The position numbers were made by a program, and so were the translations under genes. Under the pieces are notes generated by a model that did no database searches, was not told the origin of the DNA, and worked only from the letters and a program-made list of their open reading frames with translations. From Rhizobium cauense (GTDB taxonomy: Bacteria > Pseudomonadota > Alphaproteobacteria > Rhizobiales > Rhizobiaceae), in NCBI RefSeq assembly GCF_019511525.1, contig NZ_JAEUAT010000015.1, forward strand, positions 62,001 through 126,000: a DNA stretch of 64,000 nucleotides, in the 5' to 3' direction. Positions 23,332 through 31,394 of the stretch are shown in pieces (within the stretch, counting starts at the first letter, position 1; each line of letters begins with the position of its first letter).

Positions 23332-24178
23332 GTCCCGCCCACTGGCCGGGCGTCATACCGTACGCCTTCTTGAAATGGCGCGTCAGATGGCTTTGGTCGG
23401 CAAAGCCAGTCGCAGCAGCAACATCCGAAAGCCCCTCGCCCGCACCAATCATGGCGCGCGCCTGCTGCAGGCGCCGCATGAGGAGATAGCGATGCGGGCT
23501 CGTTGCAAAGGCGGCCCGGAAGTGCCGCGCGAGCGAAAAGCGGTCGAGGCCGGTGACAACCTCCAGCTCGCCTGATCGGACGGCTTGCGTTGCATGTGCT
23601 TCGAGATAGTCCCGCGCCAGTCTTGCGCGCTGCCACGCCACGCTACCGAGCGGACGCTGCGGCGTCTTTGCATGCTTCGCAAGCCCTCCCGCAACACGCG
23701 AGACAAAATCATCGACGAAGAGTTCGTCAAGCTCGCGATCCAGTTCGCCAAGCGCTGCGAGCAACGTTCCCGCCAGAACAGGGTCACCGATTACCGGTTG
23801 ATCAACAAACGGAAGCCCGATCTTCTCCCTCTCCAGGCACTCGAGCAGCAACGCCGGCTCCAGATACAGCATTCGATACTGCAGCCCGTCGTCGGTCCCG
23901 GCACCCCCATCATGCTCTTCATCCGGGTGAAGGACGATCACCTGCCCCGGCAGGCTGAAACGCTGCTCTCCGCGATAGGAAAAAGTCTGCACGCCCTTCA
24001 TCGTGACGCCGAGCGCATAGGTATCATGTCGATGCGGCTCGAAGGCGTTGCCCGAGAATTGCGCCTCTATGCGCTCGATGCCTGGAAAGGCCGGCGCGGT
24101 CACGATCCCGTCTGTGCCAGGCCCCGTGCACAAACGTTCAAGACCTTCGAAGGCGTGAATGGTTACATCCTGGTCCAA
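23291..24178 (-). CDS. AraC-family transcriptional regulator
   Basis: This protein has a cupin-like ligand-binding N-terminal half (FEPHRHDTYALGVTMKGVQTFSYRGEQ and GQVIVLHPDEEHDGGAG) and a C-terminal AraC double HTH (LDRFSLARHFRAAFATSPHRYLLMRRLQQAR, then ATGFADQSHLTRHFKKAYGMTPGQW). The start is ambiguous. TTG at 24178 gives MDQDVTIHAFEGLERL and avoids the next gene. ATG at 24259 would add 27 residues and overlap the divergent DUF2000 gene by 49 bases. It probably regulates the DUF2000 gene, itself, or the overlapping AbrB gene. Confidence 0.85.
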   Translation of the reverse strand: MDQDVTIHAFEGLERLCTGPGTDGIVTAPAFPGIERIEAQFSGNAFEPHRHDTYALGVTMKGVQTFSYRGEQRFSLPGQVIVLHPDEEHDGGAGTDDGLQYRMLYLEPALLLECLEREKIGLPFVDQPVIGDPVLAGTLLAALGELDRELDELFVDDFVSRVAGGLAKHAKTPQRPLGSVAWQRARLARDYLEAHATQAVRSGELEVVTGLDRFSLARHFRAAFATSPHRYLLMRRLQQARAMIGAGEGLSDVAAATGFADQSHLTRHFKKAYGMTPGQWAGLRRASPTALSGGR

Positions 24179-24210
24179 CGCGACTTTCGAACCCGCTGAA
24201 AGAGACTGGA

Positions 24211-24618
24211 ATGTTTGATACCAAAATTGCGATCGTCCTGCGAAACAATCTTGCATCATGGCAGAAGCTGAACGTCACCGCCTTCCTGATGAGCGGCATT
24301 GCCGGGCAGAACCCGGAGATCATCGGCGAATCCTACAAGGACCGCGCCGGCAACCTCTACAACCCGCTTTCCATCCAGCCGATCATTGTTCTGTCCGCCG
24401 AGGGCGAGACGATGTCAACGATCCATCGCCGCTCGCTGGAGCGCGGCGTCACCTCCTCGCTCTTCATCGAGGAAATGTTTGCAACCGGCCACGACGCGGC
24501 CAATCGCGCGGTCTTCGCCGAATATGCACCCGATGACGCCAAGGTGGTCGGCATAGCCATCCGTGCCGACAAGAAGATCGTCGACAAGATCACCAAAGGC
24601 GCAACGATGCACCAGTAA
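24211..24618 (+). CDS. DUF2000 family protein
   Basis: This 135-residue protein begins MFDTKIAIVLRNNLASWQKLNVTAF and carries the GIAGQNPEIIGESYKDRAGN segment of DUF2000, a family with a peptidyl-tRNA-hydrolase-II-like fold and no established role. No signal or membrane segment is seen. The divergent AraC gene starts 32 bp away or overlaps, depending on its start. A perfect hairpin at 24624-24647 follows the stop. Confidence 0.8.
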   Translation: MFDTKIAIVLRNNLASWQKLNVTAFLMSGIAGQNPEIIGESYKDRAGNLYNPLSIQPIIVLSAEGETMSTIHRRSLERGVTSSLFIEEMFATGHDAANRAVFAEYAPDDAKVVGIAIRADKKIVDKITKGATMHQ

Positions 24619-24623
24619 CGAAA

Positions 24624-24647
24624 ACGGCCGGGCGTTGGCCCGGCCGT
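24624..24647. terminator. Bidirectional hairpin between DUF2000 and OmpA genes
   Basis: ACGGCCGGGC-GTTG-GCCCGGCCGT is a perfect ten-pair stem lying between two convergent genes, six bases after one stop and 22 from the other. A-rich sequence precedes it, so on the minus strand a short T-run (TTTT) follows. It probably terminates both transcripts. Confidence 0.8.
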
Positions 24648-24669
24648 CTCACGTAAACTGCGCTGCGGA

Positions 24670-25335
24670 TCAGCTTTGCGTGACAGGTGCGATCTGGATT
24701 TCGACGCGGCGGTTTTGCGCGCGTCCCGCCTCCGTGGCGTTGGATGCGATCGGCTGCGACGGCCCGAAGCCCACCGCGGAAACGCGGCGCTGATCGATAC
24801 CCTGGCTGCCGAGATAGTCGGCAACCGACAGCGCGCGGCGCTGAGACAGATCCTGGTTGTGCTGCAGGCTGCCGGTGGAGTCGGTGTGGCCGTTGACGTC
24901 GATGAGCGTACGGTTGAACTTCCGCAGAACGATCGCGACAGAGTTCAGTGTCGGGTAGAAGCCCGCCTTCACGGCATCCTGATCGACGTCAAATGTGATG
25001 TTGGACGGCATGTTCAGGATGATGTTGTCGCCGCGGCGGGTAACCGAAATGCCGGTTCCCTGGAGCTGAGCGCGCAGTTCGGATTCCTGCTGGTCCATGT
25101 AGTTGCCGATTGCACCGCCCGCGAGCGCACCGACACCAGCACCAATCAGCGCGGCGTTTCGACGTCCGACCGGCGAACCGCCGACGGCGAGGCCGGCAAG
25201 CGCGCCAACGCCGGCACCTAAAAGGGCACCGCCTGACGTGTTCGACATCTTCTGTTCGCCGGTATAGGGGTCGGTAGTCGTGCAAGCGCTAAGGTATGTA
25301 GCAGCAACGGTCAGAAGTATGAATTTCTTGATCAT
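24670..25335 (-). CDS. OmpA-family lipoprotein with Gly-zipper domain
   Basis: This 221-residue outer-membrane lipoprotein has a signal peptide ending in a lipobox (YLSAC, Cys at residue 18). A glycine-zipper stretch follows (GGALLGAGVGALAGLAVGG and AALIGAGVGALAGGAIGN, about residues 35-85). The C-terminal OmpA-like peptidoglycan-binding domain has FDVDQDAVKAGFYPTL, VNGHTDSTGS, LSQRRALSVADYL and AQNRRVEI. It resembles YiaD. ATG at 25335 is preferred over one six codons upstream because the signal peptide then has a normal Lys-Lys start. Likely role: tethering the outer membrane to peptidoglycan. Confidence 0.9.
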   Translation of the reverse strand: MIKKFILLTVAATYLSACTTTDPYTGEQKMSNTSGGALLGAGVGALAGLAVGGSPVGRRNAALIGAGVGALAGGAIGNYMDQQESELRAQLQGTGISVTRRGDNIILNMPSNITFDVDQDAVKAGFYPTLNSVAIVLRKFNRTLIDVNGHTDSTGSLQHNQDLSQRRALSVADYLGSQGIDQRRVSAVGFGPSQPIASNATEAGRAQNRRVEIQIAPVTQS

Positions 25336-25530
25336 GGACTGGCGTCTCTCCAATTCGGTGTTGGTGCGAGAAGTATTAAGGATTGCGGCAAGAAGATGAA
25401 ACGGACGGCTTCATCTACTGGAAAATCGCGATATTGCACAGTCACTGCGGATCGCATGCCACAACAACGACCTGTCGCGGGAGACAGCCAGCAGAATTGC
25501 TGGCCGCCCGCTATTACACAGGATGCCGAA

Positions 25531-26526
25531 TCAGAGGTTCTGGAAGAGCTGGCGAACGGTATCGTAGCTCGCGTTGGCGATGTTCAGTGATTGCAGTCCG
25601 AGCTGCTGCTGCGTCTGCAGCGCGCGCAACCGGCTGGATTGCTCCTCCATGTCGGCATCGACGAGGCGGCTGATGCCGCGCGAGAAGGCATCATCGAGCG
25701 ACTGCGCAAAGTCGCTTTGCATGCTGATGCGTGTTTCAAGTGCGCCGAAGGCGGAACCCACTGTTGTCATCTGATTCAGCATCATATCGACCACGGTGAT
25801 CATCTCGTTGACCTCGTCCTCCGTCGTGCTGCTGGAGACACCGATCTCCACCTGCCCGGCTGAGTTGCCCGCCCCCTTCAACATGACATAGTTCTGTGAG
25901 GCCCCGGCCTCGGTAGCGAAATACTGGGAAGTCAGAGCGCCATATTCGCCGGATCCCGTCGTGCGGTCATCGACTAGGTACCGGGCGTCCTTTGAGGACG
26001 TTGAGCCCACGGGCGCCAGATCGACTTCGTAGCTGAGCGTATCGACGCGGACGCTTCCATCGGAAAAGCGGGTGAAGGACGCCGGTATCTGGCGGGGCTT
26101 GGACGGATCGTCGGAATCGTCGATCGCAACCCAGTTGTCACCGTTGAATGACGCCGATTGCGTCACCGAACGCAACTGATCCTTGAGCTGCTCGATATCC
26201 GCGTTGACCTTCTCCTTGTCGACGCCGGATTCCGTTGCGGCAACAAGCTTCGCCTTGATTTGGCTGACGAGATCGATCGCACTGTCGACGGCAGTGTATG
26301 CAACGCCCATCGTCGCCGCGGCAAGGCCAAGAGCATCGCGGATCGCTGACTGCGCGCTTTGATCGCTTCTCAAGGTGGAACTGATGGCCCAGTAAGCGCC
26401 GTTATCGGACGCCTTCTCCACTCTGAGACCGGTGGAAACTTGCCTCTGGGTCTTTGTCATATCACGACCGATGTCGCGCAATACATACAGCGCGGCATCC
26501 ACCGAGGTGCGCCGGTAAATCGTCAA
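25531..26526 (-). CDS. Divergent flagellin, isolated from flagellar genes
   Basis: This 331-residue flagellin has the conserved D0/D1 ends. The N-terminal part runs DAALYVLRDIGRDMTKTQRQVSTGLRVEKASDNGAYWAIS, and the C-terminal part includes ALETRISMQSDFAQSLDDAFSRGISRLVDADMEEQSSRLRALQTQQQLGLQSLNIAN. The central D2-like part is about 110 residues. The extreme N-terminus (TIYRRTSVDAAL) departs from the usual TSI-TN-SAM-AL pattern. No in-frame ATG fits; TTG at 26526 has GGAG nine bases upstream and is the best start. There are no other flagellar genes in the window. It may be a minor filament subunit or a remnant. Confidence 0.85.
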   Translation of the reverse strand: MTIYRRTSVDAALYVLRDIGRDMTKTQRQVSTGLRVEKASDNGAYWAISSTLRSDQSAQSAIRDALGLAAATMGVAYTAVDSAIDLVSQIKAKLVAATESGVDKEKVNADIEQLKDQLRSVTQSASFNGDNWVAIDDSDDPSKPRQIPASFTRFSDGSVRVDTLSYEVDLAPVGSTSSKDARYLVDDRTTGSGEYGALTSQYFATEAGASQNYVMLKGAGNSAGQVEIGVSSSTTEDEVNEMITVVDMMLNQMTTVGSAFGALETRISMQSDFAQSLDDAFSRGISRLVDADMEEQSSRLRALQTQQQLGLQSLNIANASYDTVRQLFQNL

Positions 26527-26763
26527 GGTACTGTACTCCGAACACAACAATACACAACTGATACAAGCAACCGGTACCGCGAACGTTCATGTCCGGGAGC
26601 GCCTGGACTGGCGCCGGAGCGGCCCTCCGAAACGCTGGAGGACCTATCGGTCTCAGCTCGAATGATTACCGCTTACGCTTAAAAAACATCTAAGGTTTAG
26701 AGCAAATTCATTCAAATCTGCAACTTCTCATAAACTATAACTCATAGCGTTTGCACGCTGCCG

Positions 26764-29700
26764 TCACTCGGCGGCCTCAAGGCGTCCCGCTTTGGCAGCA
26801 GGACGCGGACGCATCGCATGGGCCATTTCCTCATGAAGCCGTTCCTCTTCGTGAGCATGCGGTTTCGCGAAGCGGGCGATCAGCAAATAGGCGACCGGCG
26901 TGATGTAGAGCGTCACGAGCGTCGCAAAACCAAGGCCGCCGACGATGACCCAGCCCAGCGCAATGCGCGCCTCTGCGCCGGCCCCATGCGCGAAGACCAG
27001 GGGAACGCCACCGAGGATGGTCGCGATCATCGTCATCATCACAGGTCGCAGGCGCAGGGCACAGGCCTTCTCGATCGCCGCGCGAACATCCTCGCCCCGA
27101 TCGCGGAGCTGATTTGCGAACTCAACGATGAGGATGCCATTCTTCGCCATGACACCGACCAGCAGGACAAGGCCGATCTGGCTGTAAATATTGAGGCTCG
27201 AACCGGTCAAGATCAGTGCAAAGACCGCACAGGCGAGCCCAAGTGGCACCGTCGACATGATGATTACAGACGACAGCACGCTCTCGAACTGAGCCGCCAG
27301 CACCAGGAAGATGATGACAATGGCAAAGCCGAAGGTCAGCGCCATGCCGCTGGAATTTTCTTCGAGCGTTGCGGCTTCAGCGAGCGGCACCAGCCGCGCG
27401 CCTGCAGGCAGGATCGGTTTGGCGATCTCCGTCACCTCCTTGACGGCAGCGCCGAGCGAAACGCCGTTCTTGAGACCTGCGGTGATGGCCACTGACGCCA
27501 GTTGCTGTTCGCGATTCAATTGCGGTGCGACGGAACTCTCCGTCAGAGTGGCAATCACCGACATCGGCACGATCTTGCCGTCGCCGGTCTTGAGGAACAC
27601 GTTCTCGAGATCGGTCGGATCGTCCAGCGGCCGCGTGTTCGATGTGAGCAACACAGGATAGGACTCACCCTTCACGAAGACGTCGACGACCGAACGCCCT
27701 TCGAGCAACGACTGCATTGCAGTCGAAAGGCCCGTAATATCGATACCGAGATCGGAAGCGCGCTCACGGTCGATCGTGACAGAAACCTGTGCCTGTGTTG
27801 GCTCGTTGGTCAGTCGCGGCGTATCATAGTGTCCCGTTGCATCGAGCGCCTGGACCAGTTCGGCAGCTGCGGCTGTCAGAGCCTCATGGTCGTTGCCGAC
27901 CAGTGCCATCTGCAACCCGCTGCCGGCGCCACGGATGCGCAGGCTGTTCGACTGGATGGCGTTGCCACGCAGCGCCGGCACCCTGCCAGCGGCCTTGTTG
28001 ATATCGGCAACGATTTCGGCCTGGGTGCGCTGACGCTCGCCCCATGGGGCCAGCGTCAGCACCATGAAGCCGCTATTGACCTGCCCGCCCTGTCCCGAGA
28101 TGGAAAAGACGTTGCGGATATCGCCACTGTCGACGAGCGGCTGAAGATATTCCTCGACCCGCTGCAGCTTGTCGCGGGTATATTCGAGGCTGGAGCCCTG
28201 CGGCGTGGTCAGGCGCATCATCACCAAGGCACGGTCTTCGTTCGGCGTAAGCTCGCTCTTGACTGTCGAGAAAGCCAGGACAGCCGCACCGGCGAAAACC
28301 ATCGAAAAGACGATAACGACAAGCGGCGCACTCAGGCAGGCATGCAGCGACCAACGGTATGCATCCGCGAACCAGGTTCCGAAACGGCCGAGAATGCCGT
28401 GTTCCTCGGGCATATCCTTCGTCAACATTCGCGAGGCGAGCATCGGACATAGCGTCAGCGCGACGATCGACGACAAGCCTACCGAGAATGCCAGCACGAA
28501 ACCGAACTCGCGGAACAATCCCCCTACCTGCCCCGGCAGGAAGGAGAGCGGAATAAAGACGGCGGCAAGCGTCGCAGTCGTGGCGATGACAGCGAAGAAA
28601 ACCTCGCGCGTACCGAGCACGGCGGCGGCGCGCGGCCCCATGCCTTCCGCCCGCCGCCTCACGATATTTTCAAGGACGACGATCGCGTCGTCCACGACGA
28701 GGCCGGTTGCGAGCACGATCGCAAGCAAGGTCAGGATGTTGATCGAGAAGCCGACGAGATAGACGGCCGCAAGCGTGCCGATCAGCGCCACCGGCATACT
28801 GACGGCGGGAATGATCGTCGCACGCCAGTCCCTGAGAAAGAGATATATGACGCCGGTGACGATCACCGCCGCCAGGATCAGCGCCAGAACAACCTCGTGA
28901 ATCGCGCCCTGGATAAAGACAGCGTCATCGCTGGTGATGGCGATCCGCGTGCCTTCCGGAAGGGTCTTTGAAAGTTCGGCAACAGCGTCCTTGATGCCAT
29001 TCGAGATATTGAGTGTGTTCGACTGCGCCTGACGGATGATGCCGAGGCCAATACCGGGAACGCCGTTGGACCGCAGAGCGGTCTGCCCGTCGCGTGGGCC
29101 GAGCGTAACGTTGGCCACGTCACCGAGGCGCACGTGGTTCTGAAGGATGACGTTGGCGAAATCCTCAGGCGTCTGCAGGCTGGCCATCGCGCGCACGACA
29201 ATCGTCTGCGTCGGGCTCTTCAGCGATCCGGCCGGCATGTCGAGAGCGGCGCTCGAAAGCGCCTTCGTCAGATCCCCGACCGTCAGGCCTCGGCTTGCAA
29301 GCTCGCTCTGATTGATGTCGACGCGGAAGACCTTTTCCTGATCGCCGTAGGTCTCGACATCGGCAACGCCGTCGACCGAGGCGAGCCGGTCGGTGACTTC
29401 GTTTTCAACGAGCAGCGTCAGATCATCCATGTTGAGTTTGGACGAGGTGACGGCAAGGCGCATGATCGGCTGCGAGTCGGAGTCGGCCTTGACGATCTGC
29501 GGCGCGTCCGCCTCCTCCGGCAGACGGTCTGCAATGCGGCCGATGGCGTCCCGCACGTCGTTCGCGGCAACGGCAAGGTCAACGGTGTCGGAAAATTCAA
29601 GCGTCACTCGGCTCTGGCCGAACTGTGAACTCGATGAAATCGACTTCAGGCCGCTCACGCGTGCCGCCGCTCCCTCGATGACCTTCGTCAATTCCTGATC

Positions 29701-29919
29701 GATCGTCTGCGGCGAAGCGCCGTCGAAGGTGGTGCGAACGGTGACAACGGGTCGGTCGACGTCAGGCAATTCGCGCACTTCGATGCCGGCATAGGCAGCC
29801 AGTCCCGCAACGATCATCAGCGTGTTGAAGACAAGCGCAAGGATCGGGCGCCGGACAAACAGCACCGTAAATGTCTGTTTGCCGGAAGCCGGCTTCTCGT
29901 GCATCTCGATCACGTTCAT
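26764..29919 (-). CDS. RND-family multidrug efflux transporter (inner-membrane pump)
   Basis: This 1051-residue proton-driven pump has 12 membrane helices in the RND pattern: an N-terminal helix (FVRRPILALVFNTLMIVAGLAAYAGIEV), two large periplasmic loops, and two blocks of helices. The charged residues in VLATGLVVDDAIVVLENIVRR (near 405) are the expected proton-relay aspartates. GLVLLVGVMAKNGILIVEFANQLRDRG repeats the motif near 935. ATG at 29919 overlaps the stop of the upstream membrane-fusion gene by four bases (ATGA). The pair lacks an outer-membrane channel gene here, so a TolC-like protein encoded elsewhere would complete it. Confidence 0.93.
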   Translation of the reverse strand: MNVIEMHEKPASGKQTFTVLFVRRPILALVFNTLMIVAGLAAYAGIEVRELPDVDRPVVTVRTTFDGASPQTIDQELTKVIEGAAARVSGLKSISSSSQFGQSRVTLEFSDTVDLAVAANDVRDAIGRIADRLPEEADAPQIVKADSDSQPIMRLAVTSSKLNMDDLTLLVENEVTDRLASVDGVADVETYGDQEKVFRVDINQSELASRGLTVGDLTKALSSAALDMPAGSLKSPTQTIVVRAMASLQTPEDFANVILQNHVRLGDVANVTLGPRDGQTALRSNGVPGIGLGIIRQAQSNTLNISNGIKDAVAELSKTLPEGTRIAITSDDAVFIQGAIHEVVLALILAAVIVTGVIYLFLRDWRATIIPAVSMPVALIGTLAAVYLVGFSINILTLLAIVLATGLVVDDAIVVLENIVRRRAEGMGPRAAAVLGTREVFFAVIATTATLAAVFIPLSFLPGQVGGLFREFGFVLAFSVGLSSIVALTLCPMLASRMLTKDMPEEHGILGRFGTWFADAYRWSLHACLSAPLVVIVFSMVFAGAAVLAFSTVKSELTPNEDRALVMMRLTTPQGSSLEYTRDKLQRVEEYLQPLVDSGDIRNVFSISGQGGQVNSGFMVLTLAPWGERQRTQAEIVADINKAAGRVPALRGNAIQSNSLRIRGAGSGLQMALVGNDHEALTAAAAELVQALDATGHYDTPRLTNEPTQAQVSVTIDRERASDLGIDITGLSTAMQSLLEGRSVVDVFVKGESYPVLLTSNTRPLDDPTDLENVFLKTGDGKIVPMSVIATLTESSVAPQLNREQQLASVAITAGLKNGVSLGAAVKEVTEIAKPILPAGARLVPLAEAATLEENSSGMALTFGFAIVIIFLVLAAQFESVLSSVIIMSTVPLGLACAVFALILTGSSLNIYSQIGLVLLVGVMAKNGILIVEFANQLRDRGEDVRAAIEKACALRLRPVMMTMIATILGGVPLVFAHGAGAEARIALGWVIVGGLGFATLVTLYITPVAYLLIARFAKPHAHEEERLHEEMAHAMRPRPAAKAGRLEAAE

Positions 29920-31073
29920 TGGGTTGCAGGCTCCGAATTCGACGCGACTTCGCTTGCGACACGCACCGTGCCACCCTCCCTGACGCGTTGCAGCCCTTCG
30001 GTGACGATGGCGTCTCCGTCCTTCAGATCGGCCTTTACGAGAATAAAGTCGGGATTGCGCTGCACGATGCTGACGCGCACCTTTTGGGACTTGCCGTCGA
30101 TGACGTGCCAGACGAACGCGCCCTGCGAATCCCACTGGACGGAAACCGGGTCCACCGCCGGATACTGATCCCCCGCAAACTTCATGCCGACGTTGAACGA
30201 CATACCGGCCCGCAATTCGTCAGAGGCATTGTCGATCCGTGCCCGCACGCGCAGCGTTCGGCTTGCCGCGTCGATGCGGTTGTCGATTGCCTCGACCACT
30301 CCCGAAAAGGCGCGCCCAGGCAGCGCGACAGACGCTGCCTCGACGGGGTGCCCCACGGTGATCGTGTTGGCAAAGCGCTCCGGCACCCAGTAATCGACGA
30401 GAATCTCCGTCCGGTCGTCGAGCGTTGCGATCGGTGTTGTCGTCGAGACGTTGTCGCCGACATTGACCGGGATGATGCCGATAATGCCATCGATCGGCGC
30501 GACAATGTTGCGGCGTTCGAGATTGAGCTCGGCGGCCTGCAACTGCAGCCGCGCGCCCTGCTCCGCGATCTCTGCGTCGAACACATCCATGCGCGACACG
30601 CTGGACTTGATATTGTGGTAAAGACTGGACTTCTCGATGGCGCTCTTCAGCGCCACATCGGCCTGACCGCGAGCAATGACCTGTTCTTCACTGTCGAGCC
30701 TCGCGAGAACCTGCCCTTTGGAAATCCTGTCGCCCGATTTGATCAGGATCTCGCGGATCGTACCGCTTGCCTGAGGCATCACCACCACGGAGCGAATGGC
30801 ATCGCCCGTGCCGATGGCACTCAAGCGATCATTGACCACACCGCGAACGACTGCCTGCGTCACGACTAGAATCGGCGCATTGGCGCCGCCCTCACGGCGC
30901 CGCGACTGGCCTTCGCCTGCCGGCTGCGCGGCCTCACTCGGCGCCAGCTTGGAAACCTCTGAAAAACCGGCCTTGCGGAGCGTTTCACCAGCTCCCGGCA
31001 CAAAGAAAACCCATCCGGCAAAGCCGGCTGCAATCACGACAAGGCAAGCTATGAACTGTTTCCAAAATGGCAT
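29916..31073 (-). CDS. RND efflux periplasmic adaptor (membrane fusion protein)
   Basis: This 385-residue HlyD/MdtA-type adaptor is anchored by an N-terminal helix (FIACLVVIAAGFAGWVFFVPG). The lipoyl half-motif IREILIKSGDRISKGQVLARLD (about 115-136) is followed by a short hairpin and the second half NIVAPIDGIIGIIPVNVGDNV. Beta-barrel and membrane-proximal domains come next. It is first in the pump operon and overlaps the pump gene by ATGA. A 12-bp palindrome at 31153-31164 sits upstream, but no regulator gene is adjacent. Confidence 0.92.
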   Translation of the reverse strand: MPFWKQFIACLVVIAAGFAGWVFFVPGAGETLRKAGFSEVSKLAPSEAAQPAGEGQSRRREGGANAPILVVTQAVVRGVVNDRLSAIGTGDAIRSVVVMPQASGTIREILIKSGDRISKGQVLARLDSEEQVIARGQADVALKSAIEKSSLYHNIKSSVSRMDVFDAEIAEQGARLQLQAAELNLERRNIVAPIDGIIGIIPVNVGDNVSTTTPIATLDDRTEILVDYWVPERFANTITVGHPVEAASVALPGRAFSGVVEAIDNRIDAASRTLRVRARIDNASDELRAGMSFNVGMKFAGDQYPAVDPVSVQWDSQGAFVWHVIDGKSQKVRVSIVQRNPDFILVKADLKDGDAIVTEGLQRVREGGTVRVASEVASNSEPATQ

Positions 31074-31394
31074 TCACGTCTCCAGAGGGACACGAGGCTG
31101 GTCCAGGGTCGATCGAAAGAGGCGTTAGCAGGACAAATTGCCGCGCGTCTGCGACAATATTGTCCCTTTGCTGATCACCGGCAAGCGAATTGGGCCTTCA
31201 TTACTGAATTGTAATATCAAGACTAAGTGAGCAACCGGCTGCCACTTGGCTGGCGACCAGCAAACGTCACGGGACGACTTCGACGACGACTGTCATCCTC
31301 GACTGGGCGCACAAGCTGAGGACAGCGGCTCGACGGGAATGAAAGCAGAACATCTTTTCTGGTCTTTCCATACCGAATCACTACATTACGCGCC
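31074..31394. other. Divergent intergenic region: efflux operon / uvrD
   Basis: This 321-base gap between divergent genes holds two dyads. GACAATATTGTC (31153-31164), with a related half-site ggacaaattg at 31131-31140, is nearer the efflux operon. ATTAC-TGAATT-GTAAT (31200-31215) lies closer to the middle. I see no convincing gene in it. Confidence 0.5.
31131..31165. promoter_or_regulatory. Candidate operator of the RND efflux operon
   Basis: A perfect palindrome GACAATATTGTC at 31153-31164 is preceded 22 bases earlier by a related half-site (gacaaattg, from 31132). It lies 80-92 bp upstream of the adaptor ATG, a typical place for a TetR- or MarR-type repressor site. Confidence 0.4.

Noticed and set aside
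30000..30135. 72-codon N-terminal extension of the RND pump frame
   Set aside because: It overlaps the coding sequence of the adaptor gene and is Arg-rich and unlike the family. The ATGA overlap at 29919 is the normal arrangement.
31140..31394. LexA (SOS) box before uvrD
   Set aside because: I looked for the alphaproteobacterial GTTC-N7-GTTC form and found only partial matches, so SOS control is not claimed.
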